DNA of 64,000 nucleotides from Kondoa malvinella (lineage: Eukaryota; Basidiomycota; Agaricostilbomycetes; Agaricostilbales; Kondoaceae), in assembly GCA_039545315.1 (NCBI GenBank), contig BCIM01000010.1, positions 508,441-572,440 of the forward strand. The letters run 5' to 3'. Of the stretch, positions 21,401 through 34,469 are shown piece after piece. The notes under the pieces are model-generated. The model was not told the origin of the DNA, did no database searches, and worked only from the letters and a program-made list of their open reading frames with translations. Both the position numbers and the translations under genes were made by a program. Within the stretch, counting starts at the first letter, position 1. Each line of letters opens with the position of its first letter.

Positions 21401-24400
21401 ATGTCGGATGTTCTGCTCTTTGATGCCTCTCTCCGGCCGCAAATATCACATATCAACTTGCCATTCAGCGGTCCTTCATCGTTGCATCGCTGGTCTATAC
21501 AATGGCAGCAATATACAGTCAAAGCTCCGACAGAAGAGAATCCTCGGAAACGCCGCAAGCTATCTGCAGCACCTCATATACCGTCAGACGAAGACGTCAA
21601 CACTCTATGTAGCGCGAAACACCATGTAGAAGAGCTTGCGTCCATCACCGAACCTGATCTGCCAATCAAGCGTTATGGCATTCGATCTACTTTGGCTGTA
21701 TTGCATCAAGAGGGCAAAGACAAGTCTTTGTGGCTCTTTGAGATACTGCCATCGCATGCTGCAGGTCTTATAGGCCCGGAAGGTCTCCCAGGTCTGCAAG
21801 GTTCGTGCTTAGCTGATCTGCGCATATCGGTCGAGCTTATCCTAAGGTAGTCGCTGCGTCTGGTCAATTCGACTTCAAAGCGCTCTTCCCTGCACTAGTG
21901 AAAAGCGACGGATCGTCCAAACTTTTGCATGCCCAAAAAACACCTTCTTTGACGGACTTGACGCCAGGCGGGAACGATATACAACTGCAAGCCGCTTTTA
22001 ATCTTTTCATATCGGCTGCTCGACAGGCAATCAATCAGAACGCCCTACAACTTTCCATACCACAACATGATATCCAGCGGCGGTCATGCGGTGCTGGCGT
22101 CGTCTTCCTTTCCAGCAGTCCGGACTTTACGCCCATCATATATCTCCCGGTACTCAGCATTCGACTTGAAGGCTTTGTGCTTACTGGCGTCTGGCGCACT
22201 TGTTCATACTCCCTCGGCCAATCTCTCACCGAAACGTCAACTTTGAGATTATGCCCTGTCGATATCGAAGCGCAGTACATTCGACCATATGCTCGTATCG
22301 ACTACTCCTTCCGATGGTCGGACGAGCCCAAGAAGCTTGGACGACAAAACGTTCGGCAGGAATTGGCTCAGCTGCCTCATTTGCGGACCCAATTCAAGCA
22401 GATATATCCTTTTGTCAAAGATGATGAGCTGGAAATCTGGATTGTGTGCAGAATGACTTTGGATGGGCAGGAAAAGCAGGTCGTGTGGCCAAAGTCTTAT
22501 ACGTTAATATCGACGTAAGCTTCTCGATTACGAAGGTGCATCAGAATCTGACGAATATCTCAGCCCAAGATCAGTACCGTCCTCTGTCGATCCAAGAGCC
22601 TGGCAGCGTATGTCGTTGCAAGATCTAGCCGATTCCACGGCGGAAACACTCGACGGCATGGCCAAAGAGCGGGATCGGGCAGCCAAAGCAGCGGCAGACG
22701 GTGTTACACCAGCGGCAGCACCGGATAGGCTTACGAAGAAGAGCTACATGGACCCGATTCCTGTTTCGATACAGCTTCCAAAGCCTCTCGGAGACCAACC
22801 CAGGACTTGGGCCGAACCTGTCTCTCAAGCTCCAGTCTCAGAAACGGAGCAAGCTGCTGCTATACCTCAGACACAGACTTCATCGTCGGTCCTGCCAACC
22901 TCGAAACCTACACCTCAGCAAGCGGTCGCGACGCAGCCTAAAGCCTTTGACTTTGGAATGGACTGGATGCAAGACACTTCCTCAACCGACTACTGGAGCG
23001 GCTTCGACGATACTTTCGCTACAAAACCGATATCTACTAAGCCGAGCAGGATCAACGACTATGACATGTTTGACAATATGATGGGAGGCCTGACTGAAGA
23101 CGACTTCAACTTCTTCGATGATCCTTCTGATGATCCAATACCAAGCGAACCACCCGCATCTTTCGCGTCTGCTGCTCCTTTCGATACGATGACGCCTTCC
23201 TCCTTCCCTATTGGCGCTTCTCCGCTTACTTTTCCTTCGCCTATGTATGACTACCCGACACCACAGCAGTCGCTCGCATCGGCACCCATCAACGGGTTCT
23301 TTATTCAAGCCAACGCACCTTCTTCTCATCCTACAAATTCTACCGACTATCCATCCGTCTCGCCTGGCTATCACAACTTGTTTGAAGCTTCACCAGCTAA
23401 TATGCAATCGCCCGTAAAGACGCCCGCCACTCCCTTTACACCTACTGTCGACGACATTGCTTCACCTCAAGCTCAATCGCAATCAGCTCTACAGACCGGT
23501 CTGCCTCCTCCAAGCTACGCAGCTGGCGTACATCCGATAACAAATGCACGTCTGGACGGTGGCAAGGACAGTGTGGACAGCTTTGCTTTTGTTCCGTTTT
23601 CGGATATGGCGGCATCAGACATTTTGGCCAAATACCATTTGGACGCACCCGATCATGACAAAATGGCGAGAACAAAGTATCAAAGCAGCAAAGGCAAAAC
23701 ACTGCAGAAGTCCAGTGCGGCAAAGAAGAAGAGGCGGTACCTCGTATCCTGCCTGCCGAGAAATTGGAAGGCTCTCGATTCGATCGCAGAACTCAGCTGT
23801 TCAGAGGCTTCTTCCGACGAAGAAACAGGGCAACTCAAGCAATCACCTCGGATAGACCAGACGCAGGAGGAACATGAGTCTTTGCCGTCCGTGTCGTTGG
23901 CGGCTTTTGGCTTCGTCGAGCCGTCACGACAAACACAAACCGCCAGCAGCACAAAGTCTTTAAGTAAGACAGCAATAGAAGCGCATTACGAACAACCTGC
24001 ACTGCGCAGCTATACGTCTGCAGGTGATTAGACATCTGTTATAGTTGACGTTCGAAAACTGATAACGTTCGCAGAATTGCTGCCATCACTTAGCCGATTG
24101 TTCAAGTCTATACAAGATCCTCTACCTATCACCACTACAACGCATCTGGAACCACCCAAAATCAAAGTCTGCCGTGCGGGGTCGGTTCTGCAGGCCGACA
24201 TCGGTGTGCTGTCCTATTGGGAAAAGGCCAATCTTTCGCCTCTGTATGGGCCGAAGAATGTACATTATCATGTTCTGTCAAGTATAGCGGAGCAGACGTT
24301 GCCTGCTTGGGTGCAGCGATTGAGTGCTTTCTACGAGGCAAGTCTTCTCGTCGCGCTAGCTGATGAAGTAACATCTGATGCATGTGACTAGTCCGCCGGC

Positions 24401-25710
24401 TTGGGCCAGCATACAGTAAAAGTCACGGAATCAGACACGTCCGGTCTTTGGAAAGTGGCCAGTCCTATCACCGCGCTGGGTGTCAGGAAAATGCTTCGGA
24501 AGCTAGGTATGCCATACATCCACCGAATGAAAGCTTAGCTCATTCTCCTTGCACAGACAAAGACATTCCATCCACGGCCAGCGAAAGGAATGTCGTATAT
24601 GTACCGTCCCATCTCGTACCGCCAGACCAGCTCGACCTTGCCAAGCGATGGCTGAAACCTGGATCTTTCGATAAGCTCACCGTGATGATTCTGCCTTCAG
24701 TCTTTACCCTTGATGAGCTCTGTACTCCCCGATTGTATGAACTTCAATCACTGGCATTTGAAGTATACGAAAGAGTGCCGTTGCTCAAGCAAAACCCGGA
24801 AGTCAACAAGATGGCTAGAACACCAGCTTACACACTCGCCCAACAATCTTCGGACTGGTCAGTCGCCTTCGAAGCTCAATGGCCGCCTGTGACGACTGAC
24901 GTCCGCAACCGGCATCGCTTTCTTCACATCGCTTATGCAACGTCAACAGACAACAAGCTGCTATCTATCATCGCCACGGACGATCTGTGTGAAGGGTCGC
25001 AAGCACGCTTTGCAACAGTTTCTAGCGAAGAGGAGCAGATACACGCTATCTGGAAATTTGTTTGCGATATCACCAATGAAAGCGGTGTCGAATGGCGCAT
25101 CTGCATTGGTAAACTTGGAGTGCTGAACGCTTCGGAGCTAGTCGGTGAGCGGATCAGCTGCTTACCTGTCATCAGAACTGATGTCGTATTAGCCTGGAGC
25201 AAGCTCCTGACCAAGACAGTCATAAAGCATATTCGGCCATGTCATGTTACTCTCGTCTCGGCCGCTACAAGCGCACAGGTCCCCATTCTGCCGTCGACCA
25301 GCGGCCCAGTGGCCCGTTCAACCACTTTACCGCCTGTTGTACTCTCCTCAAGTCTACCACAGCTGCTACATGCTTACCTCATATCCGACATCAACACATC
25401 GATACCAACTCATCAGTCCACCATGTCTAGCAATATACAAGCATACGATCTCGCAAGAGCTCTTTTATACTCTTCATCAAAAGATCATTCATCGCATCAC
25501 CTCGCGTATAGCGTGTCAATACACCTCACATCTTGTAGCGCCAGCTCTACCTACACATCAACTATGTACAAGCACTTTCACGAATTGGTCTCCAGCTTGG
25601 CCAATCTGTCTTACTATTCGCAAGCCAGGTCATTAGACTCTCGACAGCATGCGACAATGCTGCCATGGCATTTGGACCGCCTGGCGCAAATAACGGGCAG
25701 CAAAGTGTAA
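21401..25710 (+). CDS. MED13: Mediator complex subunit 13 (kinase module)
   Basis: Subunit of the CDK8 kinase module of Mediator (Srb9/Ssn2 in yeast), which represses or modulates RNA polymerase II transcription. The N-terminal domain is visible as 'LPFSGPSSLHRWSIQWQQY' and then 'LPHLRTQFKQIYPFVKDDE' with 'WPKSYTL' (about 22400-22500). The middle (22600-24000) is a long low-complexity region rich in Pro, Ser and acidic residues with 'GMDWMQDTSSTDYWSGFDD'. The C-terminal domain carries 'HRFLHIAYATSTDNKLLSII', 'WRICIGKLGVLNASEL' and 'RPCHVTLVSAATS', all in the order expected for Med13. Introns interrupt near 21800, 22520, 24030, 24370 and 24500. It is convergent with the amino-acid transporter, with only 38 bp between stop codons. 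Confidence 0.88.
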
Positions 25711-25748
25711 TATCAGACAACTGTATCACCACGTGTATTACTTTGCAT

Positions 25749-27693
25749 TCATACATTGGCAGATGCTTCGCTTGACGGCGACCAGGTACGCCAAAGCGTT
25801 TTGACCAGCACGCTTAGTGCTACAAGAAGCCCAAATGCTATACATATCCGTGCAGCCCATTTGGATCTGGTGCTAATGTCACCGCTGAGCCGCAGATAAC
25901 ATGCAGCGGGAAAGACTGCTCAATCGTCAGCAACGCTATGTAGTCACAGATGGACTGACCATAAGCTAGCAGAGCAGCTGCTAGACCTCCTCCAATCTCC
26001 AAGACAGCTCCGAGATCGTCGACAAACAGTGAGACTGCGAGCTAATGAGCATCTTCTCGCAATTCTCATGCGCAGACTTACCCATCATCGCAGCTAGTAC
26101 TAAAGCAGTCGTGATGGCGAAATGCCGCTCTGCCGAGAAAGGCTGACCGGAGAAGAAAAATGTCTCGAGCACTTCTCTGCAGACAAAGCATTCGAGCGGT
26201 AGAGTGACAAACCTGAACCAGGTCAGTCAGCTAGTGTATATTCTGAGATAACTCTTACATGTTCATACCAAAACATGCTCGTGCGATGTTTGTCCAATTA
26301 TCATCAGCTGGAAAGTTGTTGAGCACATTCTGCTCGATTGTTAGCTTTATCCTCGCTTCGGTAGGACCGACTAACGCCTTGCGTCTTCTCTCCAAATACA
26401 GAGAAGCCGAAAATAGCCATTGCGAGCGAGGCAATGACGCTGAAGCCAGTCGAGAAATGGGTGAGATTGGCAAAGCGGTCTATGGTAGGTTGAGCAAGCG
26501 AGCCATAGATGAGGAGAGTATTGTGATGGCAGATAAAGGCGAAACTGATGACTGCTATTGCTGCTGGGATATCCTGAGGAAGCCATCAGCCTGTTCTGGA
26601 TATTGGCCGTCGAACTTACAGGTTGGATGATGGTAAACGTTTGAGTGCCTTTCAATGCTGTTGGTAGTCCTGGGCCGTGCAAAGCCACAGTAAACAGAAT
26701 GAAAACCATGCTGTATAGTACTTTTAGCATGCACCTCAGCTCGGGAGGAATAAACAGTCACCTAAGCAAAGCCATTGCACTAGCTTTTGATAGCTTTTCA
26801 ATGTCGCGGTATAAAGATAGCGGGTATGATACGCTGAGGGTAAAGAATGCAATGACAAAGTTGCGAGCAAAGACGAATTGCAAAAGGCCGTTTGTTGTGC
26901 TTGCTGGTATGAGCGAAGTGAGGACGTGGGGCAGAGTATCGCCAACGATGATTTCGAATGCGCACATCCCACCGAAGGCGAAAGCGAACATGAAGAAGGA
27001 GCAAGCGGCCCGTCCAGGGTAGCCAAAGCATGTGTCCATGACTGAACTCGAATTAAGAACGGTTGCAGATTCGCTGAATACACTCACTGCCTATATATGT
27101 GGAAGATCCACTGAGTTTTGCGTTGAGGATGATAAGGCGGACAGTCCAGTCTGTCACCCAGCCGAGAATGACTAGCAGGAATATGCCAGAAACTAGACCA
27201 GACTGTCGAAATGAATACGGCAAGCCAATGATTCCAGCGCCTAGAATTGAATTGGCCATCTATAGATAGAGTCAGCAGTGAGCCTTGTGTATGATACGAG
27301 GGCTTGCATCTATAGTCACATCAGCTTGAGCTGCATGACCAGCTCGAGCTTGCTCTTACTTGCTATCCCAGCGATAAGAGTCGAGCCTTTATTTGTCCAT
27401 GGCTCTAGCACTCCAGACTCTGGATCCACGCTGCCCCGATTGACACCGTCTGCCAGCAGACCTTGCAAGAGCGGCCCGTCTTGCGAATCATCTACCTCAT
27501 TAGGGTCCCGCTCGATGCTCTTCTTTGGAGACACAGAGTCTAGCCCTTGTGAGCGCAGTGACAGGTCTGCATCCTCTTCGTCAAGTTCGTTATCGTCAAG
27601 TTCGTACGCGCTTTCACGAGAAGCGAATGTGCTTTGCAGTTTTGGCCTATTCGAGGGTGGATAAGCTGGAGGCGTTGTCGGATCCATTTGCAT
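25749..27693 (-). CDS. Amino-acid transporter of the AVT/SLC38 (AAAP) family
   Basis: Polytopic membrane protein. The acidic hydrophilic N-terminus ('AYELDDNELDEEDADLSLR') is followed by the family signature at TM1, 'NSILGAGIIGLPYSFRQSG', then 'ILGWVTDWTVRLIILNAKLS'. TM3-TM5 include 'FFMFAFAFGGMCAFEIIVGD' and 'RNFVIAFFTLSVSYPLSLYR'. The last helix is 'ICIAFGLLVALSVLVKTLW', and the stop is at 25749. Members such as yeast Avt6/Avt7 export amino acids from the vacuole; an acidic N-terminus before TM1 is common in them. About eight short introns are required. Which Avt subfamily it belongs to cannot be decided by eye. It is divergent from the glycosyltransferase gene across about 165 bp. Confidence 0.85.
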
Positions 27694-27859
27694 AGCTCAT
27701 AGGACACGCTGCAGTGTATAGTCTGACTTGGAGCTTGGCCTTCTAAGCTTCTTCCCGGTACTTCGTGCAACACGACGACGCCGTACAAGTCTCGATACAA
27801 AAAGGCAGCACTATACGGCCTTTATTGTCTTTGTTGGAGCGGCTTTGGTGCTTGCTTAG

Positions 27860-30290
27860 ATGCGAGCTCGACGTACAGATTCACTATCGTATCGCGGAGG
27901 TGTTTCTGCTTTGCTGCCTCATCCTGTCAACAGCCCGCCGTCAAAAGGGCTACGGACATTGGGCGACAAGACTTCTGCAGTGTCTTCTCGCTATCTGCCG
28001 CGGTGGGCTCACAAGTGGGTCTTTGGCAATGTTCGACTCCTCACGCGCAAGAGATCATTCGTGTACCTTGTTCGCTTGGGGCTCGTCTTGCTCGTGCTGC
28101 TGCTTGGCTTTCGCTGGAAAATACGGCATGATAGCGCCTTCAAGCAGACTGTGGAAGATTTTGTAGACTATTACAAGATTGAATATGGCAGCCATCCTTA
28201 CGACCGCATTGATCTGAGTGCAAGACAAGCGTCTCGAATATACGCCTATGAAATAGCCGCAGGTCGCTATCCTTCGTCTCGGCTTCCACCGCAGTCAATA
28301 CAAGAGGAATTGAATCACCTAAGCCTCTACAACCCTTCTCTGCCTTCTACAGATCCAACTCTGTCTTCTACAATACCCAACTCTGGCTCCGCAAGGAGTT
28401 ACTTGCCCGCTTTCCGGCCTCCTCGATACGATGGCACAGCCCCAAGACCGCCTCAGAATGGCATCATCGATCTCGCCCAAATATTAGAATTATGTGCCTT
28501 TGAAAACCATCGTTATGTCTCGGACTGCTTGATAGTTCTATCTTCGTCAGCTGGCATTCGCGCCAACGATACCATAACACCGCATTCCTCATTACCCTCA
28601 TTACCCAGCAGCATCAATCTCCAGCATTTGTACACCCTTGCCAATCCAGCTCAGCAGAAACCTCGTTATGATTCGCAGAAGACCGGTCTAATAGACATCC
28701 TCGACCGCGTCCTATCAGCAGATGCAGCATCTTCATCAGTCCTCGCTACTCCTTTGGCCTTTACTATGCCTGAAGCATACCGAAGTATATTGCCTACCAG
28801 CTCAGCTTGCGATTACGATCAAAATCCACGCATCTTTCACGTCTTCTGGACCGGACCTTTCACCGACAAACCGTATGCCCAAGCCCTATCTTTTCTCTAC
28901 ACTCAAAACCTCGGCTTGAACTACCCAGCAAGCGCAACTGACTTTCCTTTCTGTCGACCTCAACTTTGGTTCTGGCTTGTACCGGGTACAGCGGCCTCTT
29001 CAGTTCGACCACACCCGCGAGCAAAAGAACGAATGATGCGCGATTTACGAAACAATGTTTGGGCTGCGCCATTGCTTCATCCACGCTTTAACGACTTGAT
29101 CAAGTTTCATATGTGGAACACGACAGAGCAATTGGAAGCGATACCGGAATTGAGAGGGCAATGGCAAAAGTTGCCTTTGTTCAAATCTGGGGCATACGTT
29201 CTGGCGGATGTGCAGTATGGGGATGTGGTTGAAGATACGGCAGAGATTGGAGTGGATCAAGACGTGGATGAGGAGGAGAAGGAAGCGATTGAAGCGGATC
29301 CGATTCTGGGCAGAGTGGCTAGCAGCAGCAGCAATACGTACGATAAGCTGGCTGTGGTGTTGAGTGATATGGCGCGCTTCGTGTTGGGCCATCGATTCGG
29401 CGGCATATACTTGGATGCGGATACGCTGTTGTTGCGGGATTTTGAAGAGTTGTGGAATTACCCTGGCGCTTTCGCTTATCGCTGGAGTCGGATGCAGCAA
29501 TTCAACACGGCTATATCGAAGCTCAATAGAGGCAGCGCGCTTGGCTCTTTCATCATCAAGACTGCCTTGTTGAATCATCTGGACTTTCATCCGTAAATGG
29601 TTCTGTCATCCATGCAGATGGTTGCTGATATCAGCTTAGACATTCGGTTTGGCGCTTTCTCAAAAGAGAAGGACTACTAGAGCTCTATCTAAGGCTTCCA
29701 GATGCTCTTTTCGATCCAGCTTGGCTGAAGTAAGCTTCTCACTTTACTTTCGAAAGCGGAGACTGATTGATGTCTAAGCACTGAATACTTCCAACGAGAT
29801 AGACCACCGCATCCATACTTTGAGAGCTTCAATGGTCTGTCTCTCGCTCGTGTTCAGAAATTGGTCTGACTTGGATTGAAGAGTTCTTTGAACCACCTAG
29901 AGATTCCAGGACCGTTCCAGCTATAGAGGACTTCTTTGCTGGCGCATTCACCTATCACTACCACAATCAGATGTAAGTCGCGCATGTGGATGTTCAAGCC
30001 TGCTCACGATTGTCGCAGGTGGACTGCCTTTGACGAGGAACAGAATTGGCCTAATATACCAACAGCGCCTAAAGATCCGCTGCGGCTGACACAAATACGT
30101 AATGCAAGAGCGATTCCAAAAGCCCTGTCATGGGGCACGACGGTCAAGAGGTCTTTTGAGAGTTTCCTCAGAGGTGAACGGACGAATATGGTTCGTCACT
30201 TCTCAAGCTCTTTTCAATTCTGGTCGCTGATAATAGATGCAGTACGGGGAGTCTATCAATTGGGAAGGGCTAGACAATGTAGCAGCATGA
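27860..30290 (+). CDS. Type II membrane glycosyltransferase with DXD motif (GT32-like)
   Basis: The first exon is 27860-29596. A short cytosolic N-terminus is followed by a signal anchor, 'SFVYLVRLGLVLLVLLLGF' (residues about 69-87), then a lumenal domain. The catalytic core has 'NPRIFHVFWTGPF' and the sugar-transferase DXD segment 'RFGGIYLDADTLLLRDFEE' (near residue 515). Downstream exons give 'FFAGAFTYHYHNQM' and 'WTAFDEEQNWPNIPTAP'. The last intron, GTTCGT to TGCAG, joins 'RGERTNM' to 'YGESINWEGLDNVAA' and the stop at 30288-30290. The DXD arrangement is that of the GT32 (Och1-like) sugar-binding region, so a Golgi mannosyl- or similar transferase is likely. Donor and acceptor are unknown. 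A Golgi location is inferred from the signal anchor. Confidence 0.8.
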
Positions 30291-30814
30291 AGTTAATAAG
30301 GGTTGTAACAGGTCACGACCAGACGACGAATACACTTTCACGACATCACGAGCTCTTCGCGACGAGCTTCATAGTTACACCGTCTCCCTACGCATCAGTG
30401 CCTTCCTTCTGCAAGAAGTACAATTCGCGAGCCTGATGCAAACTTTGACCTCATCTTGTTCCTTCTTGTCTATGCTTCGTGTCGCTTCGGCGGTCGCAAT
30501 GCGGCGTAAATGAACCTAATCGCTACCCTTGACGCTTCAGAATGCCTTGGATTGCTGCTCTATTCATTCAACAAATCTTAGATCTGGCTCAAAGCCCTAC
30601 GTGGGAACGATCTCTGATGCAGTCCGACTCAGGGCCTGCGTTCTATGCTATAGTGCTCTGTTGGCAATCTGAGGCTACAACCTTTTGTCGCAGGCTCAAT
30701 TAAGCCATACGCCGCATTTTGGTCAGCAATTACAGTACAGCTCGGACCCTCCGAGCCCACAGCCAGACTAGAGCTTTTCTCCTTTTTCTTTCATACAGCC
30801 TGCTTCTCTCATCC
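30291..30814 (+). other. Intergenic, glycosyltransferase to unknown gene
   Basis: Tandem intergenic region of about 520 bp holding the 3' UTR of the upstream gene and the promoter of the next. No gene or clear motif is seen. Confidence 0.4.
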
Positions 30815-31831
30815 ATGGCGCTTCAAGCGATAATCCTCTCTCGAGGGCAAACTCACCTTTTGCTGCCTTCAAAGTCTTATGAGGTAAAGCACACGCCTAT
30901 CAATGCATGGTATGCGCCACTGATGCCGATCCTACGCCTCATAGGACGCACTCTTGCAAGCTTCGGCAGCCTTTGAACTTCCTCACGATCAAATCCAGCT
31001 ACAAATTCGATGCGGAGAGCTTCTCGTCAATCTGGTCTCTCAGGCTGGTTTCGACGTGCTAGAAAATCGTGAAGTCGTATACGTCAAGTGCAGATCCGAC
31101 GATACGCTCCGCCAAAGTGAGTTGCTGCTTTTGAGCGCATGATTTGACCTTCTGACCCTTTTTACATAGAAGCTAGAACAGCTGAATCATCACGGCCGTA
31201 CAGCGCTCCGACATCACCATTGCCAAGCCAGTCACTCGAACAAAAGCCCAGATCAGCAGTTATGAGACCTTCACGGTCTGCACTTCGACCTATCGACGCA
31301 GCATTTGTTCATCCTAAAGAGGATATTAAGCTTTCGGGCGAATCTCCGCTGGTGGGTCATTCATCTGTCCACTTTGCGCACCATGCTGATCCCATCATAG
31401 TCTCCTACTTCACCAAGACCATCCAGCATGTCGAGCGGGTCATCCAAAAGGCCAAACTCGAACGTCCGCTTCGTCGACGATTCACCGCTCAACCAAACCT
31501 CTTCTTCTGTACCACCCGCTATATCTACCGAAAGGGCAGAACCGTCTTTCGTCCGCGATCTAGCCGAAAGATCGCGTCCTGATATCTGTCTTGTTTTTCC
31601 GCCTATACACCTGCCGCCTCTGTGGGGACCGCCTGTACCTTCTGAATTTGGTAGGAAGAGACGGGCTGTTGATCCATTGGGAAAAGGCTATGCTGCTGTT
31701 GACGATATACTTCGAAGTAAGTGAATCAATGCTCTCTGAAGATATGCGTTTGATTGTTTGATGCAGATACATCTATGGAAGCTGCTCTTCGGCACGCAAG
31801 GCCAGACTCACCACGACCCAGCTGGATGTGA
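30815..31831 (+). CDS. Unrecognised five-exon protein of about 267 residues
   Basis: Exons fit exactly as 30815-30883, 30945-31116, 31170-31351, 31401-31716 and 31767-31831. Donors are GTAAAG, GTGAGT, GTGGGT and GTAAGT, acceptors are TAG or CAG, and the total of 804 nt keeps one frame. The start is the first ATG in the frame. The N-terminal 80 residues look like a small alpha/beta domain ('MALQAIILSRGQTHLLLPSK', 'FDVLENREVVYVKC'), perhaps ubiquitin-like or PB1-like, but I cannot confirm this. The middle is Ser/Pro-rich and basic. A second conserved-looking block near the end reads 'RPDICLVFPPIHLPPLWGPP'. No signal peptide or membrane segment is present. I do not recognise the family. The consistent splice model is the main evidence that the gene is real. 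Confidence 0.6.
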
Positions 31832-32311
31832 ACACCCTCACGACATTCTCACGACATTCTCACGACTCGACTTGTCGACCTGTTCATCCTCGACGAGCCC
31901 TGTATTCGCCCATCAACGTGTTGTTACCAAGACTGCTCGCTGTTCTATACACTGCATCTCTTCCCTCCTTGGCATCTAGCTTGTATATAGCGTTGTACAG
32001 TCAGACTTCCGTGCATTGTATAGCTCTACACCTCATAGATCACTTTTGCTTGCTTGCTTGCCTACTGCAACTAGTCAGGCAGTAGCAAACACAGCTCGCA
32101 TTGACGTTTCATGACTTGGGAATGAAAAATTTGATTTATAGTCCCATCAACGACCAAGAACCCCTCTCCACCTTAGACGGCATCTTGAGTAAAGGCACTG
32201 CACCGGATTCTATCATAGCAGCTATCGTCAGTGGTATTCCTTGAGGACATGGCCAAAATTCACGGGAAATTGACTTATTTCATGCATCTCTCACCTACAG
32301 ATTCACGAAAC
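31832..32311 (+). other. Intergenic with short CTCACGACATT repeat
   Basis: The promoter and 5' UTR region of the DUF2433-type gene. Just after the preceding stop codon, an 11-bp unit (CTCACGACATT) is repeated twice and then partly a third time at 31837-31866. No gene is seen; the frame from 32231 is a plausible leader only. Confidence 0.4.
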
Positions 32312-34469
32312 ATGACTACCAATGGAACACAGCAGGCTACAAACGCATACACGGAAGGGCCGAGCAACCAGGTTGATGTGATTGACACCCAGGCAGGCAG
32401 AATCCTTTGCGTGGCGGATGTTAGAGGTGCGTCCATAGAGCAGACTTTGCACATTCAAGTGCTCAGGTCTTCTTTGATTTGTACAGGCAAGCTCTCCACC
32501 TTGAATACGCTAGCAATAGAGCACAACGCAAAGGCAATCATTCATACTGGCGATTTTGGCTTTTATGGTCAGTCGGACGCTCTCATGCAGACCTGACAGG
32601 GTACTGAAGTATGATGTAGAATCATCATCCCTGTCTCGAGTGTCTGACCGAACATTGAAGCACCTCATCCAATACTCGAACCTGATTTCACCTACATTTC
32701 GAGCTCAACTCCTCGCGCCGCATGTTCAAGCTGCGCAGCTAAGGCAAATGCTCGCTTCTGGACCACAACAGAATGGCCAGCAAGCGTCAACATCCTCATC
32801 TTCGTCTTCAAGCTTTGCGCTCTCTGAATTCCCTTTGCTCCTTTCTGGGGAATTGAAATTCGTCGTACCAGTCTACACCGTTTGGGGTGCATGTGAAGAC
32901 GTCAGCGTACTAGAGAGACTACGTGTAGCTCCAGCTGGAACAATCACCGTGCCCAAAGATGTCAACAGCAATGTACCCACTTCAGGATCAGCTTCAGACA
33001 AACCAAACTGGTCCATCCCCAACTTGACCGTCTTGTCTGAATCTTGCTCGCGCGCGTTGGTCATTGGCAACGTTCGCTTCAGGCTTTTCGGTCTTGGTGG
33101 TGCTTGCGTACAACACAAACTCTTCGACAATGGCGAGGGTCAAGCTACCATCGCTGGTGGTGGAGGTACAATGTGGACCACTATGCTGCAAATTGGCGAA
33201 CTCGTAGATACCGCACAAAGAGTCTACGACCCTTCAGAAACGAGAATCCTCATCACGCACGCTTCACCTGGAAGAGAAGGCATGCTCGCTCAACTCGGTT
33301 TGGTCCTCAAAGCGGATCTGTCCATCTCTGCTTCGCTCCACTTCCGGTATGGTGTCAGCTACAATGACTTTTCAGTCCACCATGATCAAGAGGCGTACCG
33401 CAACAAGTTTGTCGTTGCGAAAGCTTCGTTCAATGAAGTCTGGGATACCGTCAAGGGTCAAGTTGAGGCAGTGATTGAGTACGTGGATCCCCTTGACATC
33501 CATCTCGATTGTTTCTAAGATTTGGCTCTACAGTGAGCAACAGCGAAAGTTCCTCACAAACGCGCTAGCCGTCGTCAACCGTCTACCGGCCGAAGCTCCT
33601 TCTTCTGCAGCACCAAGTGCACAGAACGCAAGAGTAGAAGAAGAGTCTGCGTGGAAAAACTCGTGGAACTGGAACCTGCCGGATGCCTCGTTCGGTAGCT
33701 TGATTCTAGACATCAAGGATGGTAGAGTCAGCTCTGAAATGAAGAGTCAAGGTATGCCGAGCTGCTTACGTAGAACTTTGTGTTCTTAACGCGAGCTATT
33801 TGGGGCACAGGTTTCAACTTCTCTTACCGCGCTGGCGCTTCAAAACCTGCACCGACTGGTCCAGCAGCTATTCCTTCCGGTCCATCGAAGCAGCATCAAA
33901 AGAATGGGCCAACACCTTCTGGTCCAAAGGCACATCAGCAACAGCATTCGCAATCTCAGCCACGAAATGCACCTCAGAAAGACATTCGAACTGAGTCGCC
34001 TGCGCCTCAACAGAAACCTGTCACACACCAGGCGTCAGCACCTACACCAGCCGTTGATGAGAAGCCCGCACCTCCTTCAGCGCCTGCAAACAACTCGAAC
34101 CAGAATCAAGAGCGCCCAACTTCTGCAGCATCTCGTCGGCCTTCGCACCAGCAGCACAAAGCTAACAAGACGCAGTCCACTGATGCATCTGCGCCCGAGT
34201 CTTCCACAGAAGACCGCACATCTTCACCCAACCCTTCAATGCAGCAGAATGGTCGAGGTCGCGGTCGTGGAGGACGAGGCAGAGGATCTTTCGATGGGCC
34301 GAAGCGCAGTCGAGGCGGTCTCAACAATCAGAGAGGCGGACATCAATCATCGCCCAACGTGAAGTCGGAAGGTGGTTCATCAGATGCACCTTCAGCACCT
34401 GCACCAGCAGCATCGCAACCTTCGGAAAACACAAAACCTGCAGCTGGATCAGGAATAGGATGGGAGTAA
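32312..34469 (+). CDS. DUF2433-type metallophosphoesterase-like protein with RGG tail
   Basis: The start is the ATG at 32312 ('MTTNGTQQATNAYT'). The calcineurin-like fold is suggested by 'RILCVADVRG', then after an intron 'STLNTLAIEHNAKAIIHTGD' and 'FGFYG', a central 'PVYTVWGACEDVSVLERL', 'RFRLFGLGGACVQHK' and 'TRILITHASPGREGMLAQLG'. This is the layout of the fungal DUF2433 proteins, which are related to metallo-dependent phosphatases. Whether all metal ligands are kept is unclear, since the usual GNHE is replaced by 'WGACED'. The last exon is low-complexity (Gln/Pro/Ser/Ala) and ends with an RGG-type segment, 'GRGRGGRGRGSF' (34255-34290), typical of RNA-binding tails. Introns lie near 32440, 32565, 33520 and 33750. 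Enzymatic activity is not established. Confidence 0.72.

Noticed and set aside
34120..34330. Minus-strand Arg/Pro-rich frame in the DUF2433 gene tail
   Set aside because: Antisense reading of an RGG/low-complexity coding segment.
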